A DNA stretch of 10,923 bases from Reyranella sp. (GTDB taxonomy: Bacteria; Pseudomonadota; Alphaproteobacteria; Reyranellales; Reyranellaceae). The notes beneath the pieces were generated by a model, which was given only the letters and a program-made list of their open reading frames with translations, was not told the origin of the DNA and made no database searches. The DNA is taken from assembly GCA_030681635.1 (NCBI GenBank), contig JAUXRT010000495.1, positions 1 to 10,923 of the forward strand. Direction: 5' to 3'. The translations under genes were made by a program, and so were the position numbers. Of this stretch, positions 1 to 7,154 are shown in pieces; position 1 is the stretch's first letter, and the number at the start of each line of letters is the position of its first letter.

Positions 1-278
1 CCCATCGTCAGGTCCATCCCGATGTGGCTGCCCAGGCGCTGGGCGTAGGCGATACCCAGGAAGGCGAACAGCACCGAGGCCTGCTCGATCCAGTCGATGT
101 AGCCGTAGATGGCGAAGTCGAAGACGGTGCGGCCGACGATCTGCGCCACGCCCACGAACATCAGGAAGAAGATCGCGAAGGCCGCGATCAGGTTGAGGCT
201 GTCTTCGACGTGCGACACGAGCTGGTCAACCCGACGCAGCAGTACTGGAGACGATTGAGCGCGGTCATTGGCGGGCAT
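1..278 (-). CDS. TRAP transporter small permease, DctQ family (3' end missing)
   Basis: This is the N-terminal 92 residues of a protein that runs off the left edge. The reading frame opens at ATG 278 (MPANDRAQSS) and is free of stops to base 3. After a short polar stretch containing LLRRVDQLVSHVEDSLN, a hydrophobic helix (IAAFAIFFLMFVGVAQIVGR, about residues 28-47) is followed by YIDWIEQASVLFAFLGIAYAQRLGSHIGMDL. The pattern of a first helix ending in GR, then a conserved E in a second helix and the motif AQRxGSHIGMD, is typical of DctQ small permeases of tripartite ATP-independent periplasmic transporters. These inner-membrane proteins work with a large DctM permease and a periplasmic substrate-binding protein to import organic acids. 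Neither partner is in the window; the large permease would be expected just beyond the left edge. The substrate cannot be read from this subunit. The ribosome binding site is weak (AAGG about 11 nt upstream). Confidence 0.82.
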   Translation of the reverse strand, partial: MPANDRAQSSPVLLRRVDQLVSHVEDSLNLIAAFAIFFLMFVGVAQIVGRTVFDFAIYGYIDWIEQASVLFAFLGIAYAQRLGSHIGMDLTM

Positions 279-470
279 TCAGCGCACGCCTTGACCGGCG
301 CCGCTGGTGCGCGATCCCATCTTCCATTTCCTTCCCAGAGCGGCGCGGGGTCTCTAACGGACCCTCATCAATCCCACTCCCATCCGCACGTTAGGCCAAG
401 CCGCCGACGCCGATCAACCCCGTCGGATGGCCCGGTTTCGCAGCCGCGTGCTGCCTTGCCACCCAAGTAG
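279..470. other. Intergenic spacer between marC-like and dctQ-like genes
   Basis: This 192-bp spacer lies between two minus-strand genes. The frames open across it have no recognisable protein character. Two short inverted repeats are visible: CCGACG (404-409) with CGTCGG (421-426), and CTAACG (354-359) with CGTTAG (389-394). Neither is followed by a T-tract on the transcribed strand, so I do not call a terminator. I see no convincing -35/-10 pair for the TRAP gene, although a promoter here would be expected. Confidence 0.4.
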
Positions 471-1109
471 CTAGCCTGTCGGTAGTCCGAAGCTCATCTT
501 GACCGCGATGACCAGGCTGGTCACGGCGATGCTGGCCAGGATCAGTCCGAAGACGCGGCTCACGATTTCGACACCGGGCCGGCCGAGGACGCGGAAGATC
601 GCCGCCGCCAGCGCGAACATGCCGAAGAGGATCGTGAGGCAGAGCAGCAGGATGCCCGTCGTCATGACCTGCTCGCCGATCGAGCGGATCTTGTTGTCGG
701 TCAGCAGCACCACCGTCAGCATCGCGCCGGCACCGGCGATGCCGGGCACAGCAAGGGGATAGATGGCGCGATCGAGCAGGCTGCTGGCGCTCGTGCCGGC
801 CTCGGCCGCATCGTCCGTGATCTTGCCCAGGACCATCTTCAGGCCGAACAGCAGGAGCACAAGCGATCCCGCGAGCTGGAATGATGCCATCGGGATTTTC
901 AGCGCTTCGAGCAGGTGCTGGCCGGCGACGATGAAGAACAGCAGCACCAGGAAGGAGACGCCGAGCGCATAGAAGGCGACCAGGAGCGACTGCCGCCGGG
1001 TGAGGCCGACGGTGACCGCGGTGAAGATCGGCAAGGTGGCGATCGGATCGAGGACCACGAACAAGGTGACGAATTCGTAGAGAACATCGTTCGGAAAAAT
1101 CGCCCCCAA
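471..1109 (-). CDS. MarC family integral membrane protein
   Basis: This is a 212-residue, very hydrophobic protein with about six predicted membrane helices, the usual size for MarC (UPF0056). Family signatures are visible: LFVVLDPIATLPIF near the N terminus (Asp21-Pro22), and PLAVPGIAGAGAM at about 118-130, matching the second-half PLAxPxxxGxGA motif. The loop between the halves (residues about 96-115) is polar, as in the family. MarC proteins sit in the inner membrane; their transport substrate is not established, and the old link to multiple antibiotic resistance is not supported by later work. The start is TTG at 1109, because AAGGGAG lies 7 nt upstream and no in-frame ATG is near. The gene is divergent from the racemase-like gene, with a 73-bp gap, and precedes the TRAP gene on the same strand. 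The Pro of the usual GPG motif is Ala here (GAG). Confidence 0.85.
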   Translation of the reverse strand: MGAIFPNDVLYEFVTLFVVLDPIATLPIFTAVTVGLTRRQSLLVAFYALGVSFLVLLFFIVAGQHLLEALKIPMASFQLAGSLVLLLFGLKMVLGKITDDAAEAGTSASSLLDRAIYPLAVPGIAGAGAMLTVVLLTDNKIRSIGEQVMTTGILLLCLTILFGMFALAAAIFRVLGRPGVEIVSRVFGLILASIAVTSLVIAVKMSFGLPTG

Positions 1110-1146
1110 CGGAACACTCCCTTGCTGTCGATCGGCCGGTCACGCC

Positions 1147-1155
1147 TTGTACAAT
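1147..1155 (+). promoter_or_regulatory. Possible -10 region in divergent intergenic gap
   Basis: The 73-bp gap between the divergent marC-like and racemase-like genes contains the 8-bp palindrome TTGTACAA (1147-1154), which overlaps TACAAT (1150-1155), a fair -10 box for the rightward gene. I cannot find a good -35 at the right distance; TTGCTG at 1122-1127 is too far upstream. The palindrome is one of the few AT-rich spots in the neighbourhood. Weak call. Confidence 0.25.
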
Positions 1156-1194
1156 CCGTAGCAGCTACAAACGCCGACGACCATGGGGGCATAT

Positions 1195-1983
1195 ATGGTT
1201 GAACCTGATCGTCCAGCCCGGATCTGGTACCAGAGCTTCGTTCATCCGATGGAGCAGGCGCCTTACATTGCGCGCCTGCAGGCTCAGCTCGACAGCATGG
1301 CCGGGCCGGCGGTTCGCTTCGAGGTTCACGGCCTCGATCCGCCGGATCGCTTCTTCCATTCGTTGACGGAGTTCCGGTGCGCTGCCCAGACCATCCGCCA
1401 GGCACTGGAAGCCGAGCGCGCCGGCTACGACGCCTTCGTCATCGGACATTTCCAGGAACCCGGCCTGCTCGAGATCAGGGGGGCGGTCGATATTCCGGTG
1501 ATTGGCCTCGGCGAGGCCTGCATGCTGGCGGCGCTGACCATGGGGCGCCGGTTTGGCCTTGTGACCATCGACCCCGTATTCATCGACTGGCACGAGCGGC
1601 AGGTGAGGGCACATGGCCTCGAACAGCGTGTGGCCGGCGTACGGGCCATCCACGCCGATCTGCCCGGCTTCATGCGCGCCTTCACCGACGAGGCGGCCTA
1701 TGCGGGAGTCCGCGCCGAGTTCGTGGCGGAGGTCCGGCCGCTCGTGGCCGCGGGGGCCGAGGTCGTCATTCCGGCCGGCGGCCTGCCGATGTTGTTGTTT
1801 GCCCGCGAATGCCCGTTCGTCATCGATGGCGCGGTGGTGCTGAACGGCATCGCCACGGTGGCAAAGGCGGCGGAGATGGCGCTGGCACTTCATCGCCTGA
1901 CCGGCACGTCGGTAAGCCGCCGAGGCACCTATGCAAAAGCATCGGCCGAGTGCGTGAACGAGTTCCTCGGTTCTCGCTGGTGA
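1195..1983 (+). CDS. Asp/Glu/hydantoin racemase-fold protein lacking both catalytic cysteines
   Basis: From ATG 1195 the product has 262 residues. ATG 1183 would add four residues (MGAY) but has no ribosome binding site; GGGG at 1186-1189 suits 1195. RIWYQSF at the N terminus, YDAFVIGHFQEPGL, DIPVIGLGEACMLAA, and a second-half EVVIPAGGLPML followed by VIDGAVV match the two-domain layout of Asp/Glu/hydantoin racemases, and the length fits. Members use two cysteines as acid and base, normally in xxACFxDPGL and xxLGCAGM. Here the first position is His (His85 from ATG 1195) and the second is Ala (Ala194), so classical two-base racemisation is unlikely. The protein may be an isomerase or lyase with altered chemistry, or a binding protein. 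The gene ends 37 nt before fdsG on the same strand and could be cotranscribed with it. The fold is well supported; the activity is unknown. Confidence 0.75.
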   Translation: MVEPDRPARIWYQSFVHPMEQAPYIARLQAQLDSMAGPAVRFEVHGLDPPDRFFHSLTEFRCAAQTIRQALEAERAGYDAFVIGHFQEPGLLEIRGAVDIPVIGLGEACMLAALTMGRRFGLVTIDPVFIDWHERQVRAHGLEQRVAGVRAIHADLPGFMRAFTDEAAYAGVRAEFVAEVRPLVAAGAEVVIPAGGLPMLLFARECPFVIDGAVVLNGIATVAKAAEMALALHRLTGTSVSRRGTYAKASAECVNEFLGSRW

Positions 1984-2003
1984 TATGATATCGTGATCAC
2001 CGC
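1976..2003 (+). promoter_or_regulatory. Nested inverted repeats over a TATGAT box ahead of fdsG
   Basis: The outer arms GCTGGTGAT (1976-1984) and ATCACCGC (1996-2003) are inverted repeats with one bulged base. Between them lies the perfect palindrome GATATGATATC (1982-1992), followed directly by the palindrome GTGATCAC (1993-2000). TATGAT at 1984-1989 resembles a sigma-70 -10 box, but no good -35 is visible. The element overlaps the stop codon of the racemase-like gene and ends 17 nt before the preferred fdsG start. I infer a promoter plus operator for the formate dehydrogenase operon; the binding protein is unknown. Confidence 0.4.
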
Positions 2004-2020
2004 TGGAAGTGAGGTTGGTC

Positions 2021-2485
2021 GTGGCGACGTGGAGCGAGGCCGAAGCCAGGGAGATCGTCCGTCGGCACAGCGGGCGGGAAGGGCCGTTGCTGCCCATCCT
2101 CCATGATGTTCAGGCCGCGTTCGGCTGGGTGCCGCCCGAGGCCGTGCGCGTGGTGGCCGACGCGCTCAATCTCACGCGGGCCGAAGTTCATGGCGTCGTG
2201 AGCTTCTATCACGATTTCCGCGCCGGACCCGCCGGACGTCATGTTCTGAAATTGTGTCGTGCCGAAGCCTGCCAGTCGATGGGCAGCGAAGCGATGGCGC
2301 AGATGATCCTCGATCGATTCGGGGTCGCGTGGGGCGACACGACCGCCGACGGCGCCGTCACGGTCGAGCCGATCTATTGTCTGGGCCTGTGCTCGTGCGC
2401 ACCGGCGGCGATGCTCGATGGCGAGCCGATCGGCCGCCTCGACCGCGCGGTGATCGACGACATCGCCCGCGAGGTGGGGCGGTGA
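2021..2485 (+). CDS. fdsG: NAD-dependent formate dehydrogenase gamma subunit (NuoE-like, [2Fe-2S])
   Basis: This cytoplasmic electron-transfer subunit of soluble formate dehydrogenase is homologous to NuoE of respiratory complex I. The N-terminal helical part contains LLPILHDVQAAFGWVPPEAV and AEVHGVVSFYHDF, both NuoE hallmarks. The thioredoxin-like C-terminal domain carries four [2Fe-2S] ligands, Cys79 and Cys84 (CRAEAC) and Cys120 and Cys124 (CLGLC), counted from the start chosen here. I chose GTG 2021 (154 aa) because GAGG lies 6 nt before it; GTG 2009 is in frame, adds four residues and lacks a spaced ribosome binding site. The stop overlaps the fdsB start (GTGA), so the two are translationally coupled. 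The order G-B-A is the usual fds order and separates this from a complex I operon, where nuoE and nuoF are followed by other nuo genes. Confidence 0.93.
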   Translation: MATWSEAEAREIVRRHSGREGPLLPILHDVQAAFGWVPPEAVRVVADALNLTRAEVHGVVSFYHDFRAGPAGRHVLKLCRAEACQSMGSEAMAQMILDRFGVAWGDTTADGAVTVEPIYCLGLCSCAPAAMLDGEPIGRLDRAVIDDIAREVGR

Positions 2486-4008
2486 CGACGCGGATCTTCG
2501 TGCCACGGGATGCGGCCGCCCGCGCGGTCGGCGCCGATCGGGTTGCCGAGGCGCTGCAGGCCGAAGTCGACCGGCGCCAACTGGACGTCACACTGGTCCG
2601 AACCGGCTCGCGCGGTCTCTTCTGGCTGGAGCCCATGATCGAGGTCGAGACGTCGGCGGGACGCGTCGCCTATGGCCCGGTGAAGGCCTCCGATGTGCCG
2701 GGCCTGGTCGAGGCCGGCTTGAGCCAGGGCGTGGCCCATCCTCTGCGTGTTGGACGGCCCGAGGAGATTCCCTTCCTGCAGCGCCAGACGCGCGTCACCT
2801 TCGCCCGCTGCGGCGTCGTCGACCCGCTCTCGCTCCACGACTACCGCGCCCACGGCGGCTATCGCGGGCTGGCGCGCGCACGCGATCTGGGGCCGGCTGG
2901 CACGATCGAGGAAGTGACGGCCTCCGGACTGCGGGGCCGCGGCGGTGCTGGCTTTCCGGCGGGCATCAAGTGGAAGACGGCGGCCGATGCCGCGGCGGAC
3001 CGCAAGTACGTGGTCTGCAACGCCGACGAGGGCGACTCAGGCACCTATGCCGACCGGATGCTGATGGAAGGCGATCCGTTTTCGGTGATCGAGGGCATGA
3101 CGATCGCGGGCTACGCGGTCGGCGCCGCCAAGGGCTACATCTACATCCGCTCGGAGTATCCCGATGCGATCCGGACCATGGAGCGGGCCGTCGCCGTTGC
3201 GCGCGCCGCCGGTTGCCTGAATGGCTTCGATCTGGAAATTCGGGTCGGCGCCGGCGCCTATGTCTGCGGCGAGGAGACGGCGTTGCTCGAGAGCATCGAG
3301 GGACGCCGGGGCCAGGTGCGGCCCAAGCCGCCGCTCCCGGCGCACAAGGGACTGTTCGGTTGTCCAACCGTGATCAACAACCTCGTCACCCTGTCGACTG
3401 TGCCGGCGATCCTGGCCGACGGCGCGAAGGCCTATGCCGTGCTCGGCATGGGCCGCTCGCGCGGCACCATGCCGATCCAGATCGCGGGCAATGTCCGGCA
3501 CGGCGGCCTGTTCGAGGCGCCGTTCGGCCTGACGCTGGGCGAGATCGTGGACGAGATCGGCGGCGGCACCAGAAACGGTCGTCCGATCCGTGCCGTACAG
3601 GTCGGCGGGCCGCTCGGTGCCTATTTCCCGCGGGCCCTGTTCGACACGCCTTTCGACTACGAAGCCTATGCGGCTCGCGACGGGCTGATCGGCCATGGCG
3701 GGGTCGTGGTGTTTGACGACAGCGTCGACATGGCCCGCCAGGCGCGCTTCGCGCTGGAGTTCTGCGGCATCGAATCGTGCGGCAAGTGCACACCCTGCCG
3801 CATCGGCTCGGTCCGCGGCGTCGAGACGATCGACCGGATCATCGACGGCGACCGCCGCGACGCCAACCTCGCCTTGATCGAGGATCTCTGTCAGACTCTG
3901 AAGTTCGGGTCGCTCTGCGCGCTCGGTGGCTTTACGCCCTATCCGGTGATGAGCGCGATCAGGCATTTCCCCGAGGATTTCGGCCGGCCGCGCCACGCGG
4001 TGGCCTAG
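2482..4008 (+). CDS. fdsB: NAD-dependent formate dehydrogenase beta subunit (NuoF-like, FMN, [4Fe-4S])
   Basis: This is the diaphorase subunit that passes electrons to NAD+ through FMN. The start is GTG 2482, overlapping the fdsG stop and preceded by GAGGTGGGG (2471-2479); the open frame continues upstream but is only an fdsG shadow. The 508 residues contain an N-terminal thioredoxin-like domain (about 1-110), which is common in FdsB and absent from NuoF itself. The FMN/NADH domain follows, with GLRGRGGAGFPAGIKW (149-164), CNADEGDSGTYADR (179-192) and GAGAYVCGEETALLESIEGR (256-275). The C-terminal [4Fe-4S] site has Cys433, Cys436 and Cys439 (SCGKCTPCR) and Cys479 (SLCALGG). All expected ligands are present and the length is normal for the family. 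FdsB forms the diaphorase unit with FdsG. Stop TAG is 11 nt before fdsA. Confidence 0.95.
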   Translation: MTTRIFVPRDAAARAVGADRVAEALQAEVDRRQLDVTLVRTGSRGLFWLEPMIEVETSAGRVAYGPVKASDVPGLVEAGLSQGVAHPLRVGRPEEIPFLQRQTRVTFARCGVVDPLSLHDYRAHGGYRGLARARDLGPAGTIEEVTASGLRGRGGAGFPAGIKWKTAADAAADRKYVVCNADEGDSGTYADRMLMEGDPFSVIEGMTIAGYAVGAAKGYIYIRSEYPDAIRTMERAVAVARAAGCLNGFDLEIRVGAGAYVCGEETALLESIEGRRGQVRPKPPLPAHKGLFGCPTVINNLVTLSTVPAILADGAKAYAVLGMGRSRGTMPIQIAGNVRHGGLFEAPFGLTLGEIVDEIGGGTRNGRPIRAVQVGGPLGAYFPRALFDTPFDYEAYAARDGLIGHGGVVVFDDSVDMARQARFALEFCGIESCGKCTPCRIGSVRGVETIDRIIDGDRRDANLALIEDLCQTLKFGSLCALGGFTPYPVMSAIRHFPEDFGRPRHAVA

Positions 4009-4019
4009 CGAGGAACGAC

Positions 4020-6860
4020 ATGCCCCTCGTGCAAGAGACCGACTACGGAACGCCCGCCAGCACGTCGACGGAAGTCGTTGGCCTGACGATCGACGGCATC
4101 CGCGTCACGGTGCCGGCCGGCACCTCGATCATGCGCGCCGCCATGGAAGCTGGCATCCAGGTACCGAAGCTCTGCGCCACCGACTCCGTCGAGGCCTTCG
4201 GATCGTGCCGGCTGTGCCTGGTGGAGATCGCCGGCCGCACGGGCACGCCCGCCTCGTGCACGACGCCGGTGGCCGCCGGCATGGTCGTGTCGACCCAGAC
4301 GGAGCGCCTGAAGCAGGTCCGCAAGGGCGTGATGGAACTCTACATCTCCGATCACCCGCTGGATTGCCTCACCTGCGCGGCGAACGGCGACTGCGAGCTT
4401 CAGGACATGGCGGGCGCCGTCGGTCTGCGCGACGTGCGTTACGGCTATGCCGGCGAGAACCATCTCGCCGAGGCGAAGGACGAGTCCAATCCGTATTTCA
4501 CCTTCGACCCCTCCAAGTGCATCGTCTGCTCGCGCTGCGTGCGGGCCTGCGAGGAGGTCCAGGGCACCTTCGCGCTGACCATCCAGGGTCGCGGCTTCGA
4601 CTCCAAGGTATCCGCCGGCATGGCGGAAAGCTTCATCGAGTCCGAATGCGTGTCGTGCGGCGCCTGCGTACAAGCCTGTCCGACGGCAACGCTGATGGAA
4701 AAGACCGTGATCGAGATCGGCCTGCCCGAGCATTCGGTGGTGACGACCTGCGCCTATTGCGGTGTCGGCTGCAACTTCAAGGCCGAGATGCGGGGCGAGG
4801 AAGTGGTCCGCATGGTTCCCGCCAAGGACGGCAAAGCCAATCACGGGCACTCCTGCGTAAAGGGCCGCTTTGCCTGGGGCTATGCCAATCACCGCGAGCG
4901 GATCCTGAAGCCGATGATGCGCGAGCGCATTGACCAGCCGTGGCGCGAGGTGAGCTGGGACGAGGCGATCGGGCGCGTCGCGTCGGAGTTCAAGCGCCTC
5001 CAGCTAACCCACGGCGTGCGTTCGATCGGCGGCATCACCTCGTCGCGTTGCACCAATGAAGAGACCTACCTGGTCCAGAAACTGGTGCGCGGCGGCTTCG
5101 GCAACAACAACATCGACACCTGCGCCCGTGTCTGCCATTCGCCGACCGGCTACGGCCTGAAAGCGACCTTCGGCACTTCGGCCGGGACGCAGGATTTCGA
5201 TTCGGTCGAGCATGCCGATGTGGTGATCGTGATCGGCGCCAACCCGACCGATGCCCATCCGGTCTTCGCCTCGCGGCTAAAAAAGCGCCTGCGGCAGGGC
5301 GCCCGGTTGATCGTCATCGACCCTCGCCGCATCGACCTCGTGCGCACGCCGCATGTCGAGGCGGCGCACCATCTTGCACTGCGCCCCGGCACCAATGCCG
5401 CGATCCTGAACGCGCTCGCGCATACGATCGTGACCGAGGGCCTGGCGGACGAGGCGTTCATTCGCGAGCGCTGCGACCTCTCGGCATTCGCCCATTGGGC
5501 CGCCTTCGTGTCGGAGCCGCAGAACAGTCCCGAGGCGGTCGGTCCGGTAACGGGCGTTTCTCCCGACGAGATTCGCGCTGCCGCCCGGCTTTTTGCCACG
5601 GGTGGTAATGGCGCGATCTACTACGGTCTTGGCGTTACCGAACACAGCCAGGGTTCGACCGTGGTCATGGCGATCGCCAACCTCGCGATGGTGACGGGCA
5701 ATATCGGCCGGCCGGGTGTCGGCGTGAATCCGCTGCGCGGCCAGAACAATGTCCAGGGCTCCTGCGACATGGGCTCGTTCCCGCATGAGTTTTCCGGCTA
5801 TCGCCACGTCTCCGACGACGGCGTGCGCGCGACCTTCGAGGAATTGTGGGGCCGTCCGCTCGACGCCGAACCGGGCCTGCGCATCGTCAACATGTTCGAC
5901 GCCGCCCTCGATGGCAGCTTCAAGGGGCTCTACGTGCAGGGCGAAGACATCCTGCAGTCCGATCCCAACACGCATCATGTGGCGGCGGCGCTGGCGGCGA
6001 TGGAGTGCATTGTCGTCCAGGATCTGTTCCTCAACGAAACCTCGCGCTACGCCCACGTCTTCCTGCCGGGCTCGACGTTCCTCGAGAAGGACGGCACCTT
6101 CACCAATGCCGAGCGTCGGATCAATCGCGTGCGCCGCGTGATGGCGCCGCGCAACGGCATGGCCGACTGGGAAGTCACGCTCGCCATCGGCAAGGCCATG
6201 GGCTTCGAGATGCCCTACGCTCATCCGGCCGAGGTGATGGACGAGATCGCCCGGCTGACCCCCAGCTTTGCCGGTGTTTCCTACGATCTTCTCGATAGGG
6301 TCGGGTCGGTCCAGTGGCCGTGCAATGCCGCGGCGCCGGTTGGTACGCCGGTCATGCATGCCGAGTCCTTCCAGCGCGGCAAGGGCAACTTCATGATCAC
6401 GGAGTATGTGGCGACCGACGAGAAGGTCGGGCCGCGCTTTCCGCTGCTGCTCACGACCGGGCGCGTCCTGACGCAATACAATGTCGGCGCCCAGACGCGG
6501 CGCACCGCTAACGTCGTGTGGCACGAGGAGGATGTGCTGGAAATCCATCCGCACGATGCCGAGGAGCGCGGCGTGCGCGACGGCGACTGGGTGAAGCTCG
6601 ACAGCCGCACCGGCGGCACGACGCTCAGGGCCCGCGTCACCGACCGTGTTGCGCCGGGGGTAGTCTACACGACCTTCCACCACCCGGTGACGCAGGCGAA
6701 CGTGGTGACCTCCGAGCATTCCGACTGGGCGACCAACTGTCCCGAGTACAAGGTGACGGCCGTCCAGGTGGCGCCCTCGAACGGTCCGAGCGACTGGCAG
6801 CGCGAGTATGGCGAGCATGGGCGCAAGAACCTGCGTATCGCCGCCGTCGTGGCGGAGTAG
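4020..6860 (+). CDS. fdsA: NAD-dependent formate dehydrogenase alpha (catalytic) subunit, Mo-bis-MGD
   Basis: This catalytic subunit oxidises formate to CO2. ATG 4020 follows GAGGA (4010-4014); the open frame upstream is an fdsB shadow. The 946 residues contain, in order: a [2Fe-2S] ferredoxin domain (Cys52, Cys63, Cys66, Cys80); the NuoG-type His-Cys3 site (His112, Cys116, Cys119, Cys125); two [4Fe-4S] sites (Cys167/170/173/177 and Cys210/213/216/220); the [4Fe-4S] site of the molybdopterin domain (Cys244, Cys247, Cys251, Cys279); and the bis-MGD domain. The Mo ligand is Cys372 beside His373 in RVCHSPT, so this is a non-selenocysteine enzyme. GVNPLRGQNNVQGSCDMG (567-584) is a conserved formate dehydrogenase motif with an active-site arginine. 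The C-terminal MopB domain includes LLTTGRVLTQYNVGAQTRR. Length and cluster set match FdsA of Rhodobacter and Cupriavidus. The enzyme needs molybdenum cofactor insertion by an FdhD/FdsC-type protein, which is not in this window. Confidence 0.96.
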   Translation: MPLVQETDYGTPASTSTEVVGLTIDGIRVTVPAGTSIMRAAMEAGIQVPKLCATDSVEAFGSCRLCLVEIAGRTGTPASCTTPVAAGMVVSTQTERLKQVRKGVMELYISDHPLDCLTCAANGDCELQDMAGAVGLRDVRYGYAGENHLAEAKDESNPYFTFDPSKCIVCSRCVRACEEVQGTFALTIQGRGFDSKVSAGMAESFIESECVSCGACVQACPTATLMEKTVIEIGLPEHSVVTTCAYCGVGCNFKAEMRGEEVVRMVPAKDGKANHGHSCVKGRFAWGYANHRERILKPMMRERIDQPWREVSWDEAIGRVASEFKRLQLTHGVRSIGGITSSRCTNEETYLVQKLVRGGFGNNNIDTCARVCHSPTGYGLKATFGTSAGTQDFDSVEHADVVIVIGANPTDAHPVFASRLKKRLRQGARLIVIDPRRIDLVRTPHVEAAHHLALRPGTNAAILNALAHTIVTEGLADEAFIRERCDLSAFAHWAAFVSEPQNSPEAVGPVTGVSPDEIRAAARLFATGGNGAIYYGLGVTEHSQGSTVVMAIANLAMVTGNIGRPGVGVNPLRGQNNVQGSCDMGSFPHEFSGYRHVSDDGVRATFEELWGRPLDAEPGLRIVNMFDAALDGSFKGLYVQGEDILQSDPNTHHVAAALAAMECIVVQDLFLNETSRYAHVFLPGSTFLEKDGTFTNAERRINRVRRVMAPRNGMADWEVTLAIGKAMGFEMPYAHPAEVMDEIARLTPSFAGVSYDLLDRVGSVQWPCNAAAPVGTPVMHAESFQRGKGNFMITEYVATDEKVGPRFPLLLTTGRVLTQYNVGAQTRRTANVVWHEEDVLEIHPHDAEERGVRDGDWVKLDSRTGGTTLRARVTDRVAPGVVYTTFHHPVTQANVVTSEHSDWATNCPEYKVTAVQVAPSNGPSDWQREYGEHGRKNLRIAAVVAE

Positions 6861-6865
6861 GGCGC

Positions 6866-7105
6866 ATGGAGGCGGCCAAGCTGGTGATGATGGCCAACCA
6901 GATCGGCAAGTTCTTCGCGGCCCAGCGCGGCGCCGACCCGGTGGCGGCGATCGCCGACCACCTCGACAAATTCTGGGAACCGCGCATGCGCACCGAGATC
7001 GTCGCGCACGTGGCGGCGGGTGGCGCCGGGCTCGATGAGCCGGTGCGCGCGGCCGTCGGTCGCCTGCGAGAGGCACGTTTGCCGGGTACAGGTATGAGGG
7101 TTTGA
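6866..7105 (+). CDS. fdsD: Formate dehydrogenase delta subunit
   Basis: This 79-residue protein begins 5 nt after fdsA at ATG 6866, with GGAG 8 nt upstream. The motifs KLVMMANQIGKFFAAQ near the N terminus, AIADHLDKFWEPRMRTEIVAHV in the middle and VRAAVGRLR toward the C terminus are those of FdsD, the small subunit of soluble NAD-dependent formate dehydrogenases. It is mostly helical with no membrane segment or cysteine pair. FdsD is needed for a fully active complex in some bacteria, but its exact role is not settled. In many fds operons fdsC lies between fdsA and fdsD; here the two are directly adjacent. The identification rests on both sequence and position. Confidence 0.9.
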   Translation: MEAAKLVMMANQIGKFFAAQRGADPVAAIADHLDKFWEPRMRTEIVAHVAAGGAGLDEPVRAAVGRLREARLPGTGMRV

Positions 7106-7112
7106 GTCGCTT

Positions 7113-7149
7113 CTCCCCCGTCTCTACGATGGGACAAAGGCTGGGGGAG
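7113..7149 (+). promoter_or_regulatory. Hairpin that would hide the Shine-Dalgarno of the MHS transporter
   Basis: In the 49-nt gap after fdsD, CTCCCCC (7113-7119) is the exact reverse complement of GGGGGAG (7143-7149), which is the ribosome binding site of the next gene. An inner stem GTCTC (7120-7124) pairs with GGGAC (7131-7135) with one G-U pair and a 6-nt loop, so both stems stack, with a 7-nt bulge at 7136-7142. No T-tract follows, which argues against an intrinsic terminator. I infer that the structure could lower or condition translation of the transporter relative to the fds genes. Confidence 0.4.
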
Positions 7150-7154
7150 TGTCG

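Noticed and set aside
404..426. CCGACG/CGTCGG inverted repeat after the marC-like gene as a terminator
   Set aside because: The stem is only 6 bp with an 11-nt loop and no T-tract follows on the transcribed strand.
24..470. Plus-strand open frame of 148 codons at the left end
   Set aside because: It is antisense to the DctQ-type permease and then runs across a non-coding spacer; its composition is not protein-like.
1165..2097. Minus-strand open frame of 310 codons over the racemase-like gene
   Set aside because: The plus strand holds recognisable racemase-fold motifs and a ribosome binding site; the antisense translation has none.
2254..2481. Upstream extension of the fdsB frame inside fdsG
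   Set aside because: The residues before GTG 2482 are Arg-rich and unlike any FdsB. The GTGA overlap with a strong ribosome binding site gives a natural start.
3037..3996. Long minus-strand open frame antisense to fdsB (319 codons); a similar one at 4005-4892 is antisense to fdsA
   Set aside because: Both are shadow frames with His/Arg/Asp-rich translations and no motif; the opposing strand encodes conserved Fe-S subunits.
2021..4008. Reading fdsG-fdsB as complex I genes nuoE-nuoF
   Set aside because: FdsB has the extra N-terminal thioredoxin-like domain, and the next gene carries a formate dehydrogenase bis-MGD domain with the RVCHSPT motif, followed by fdsD.
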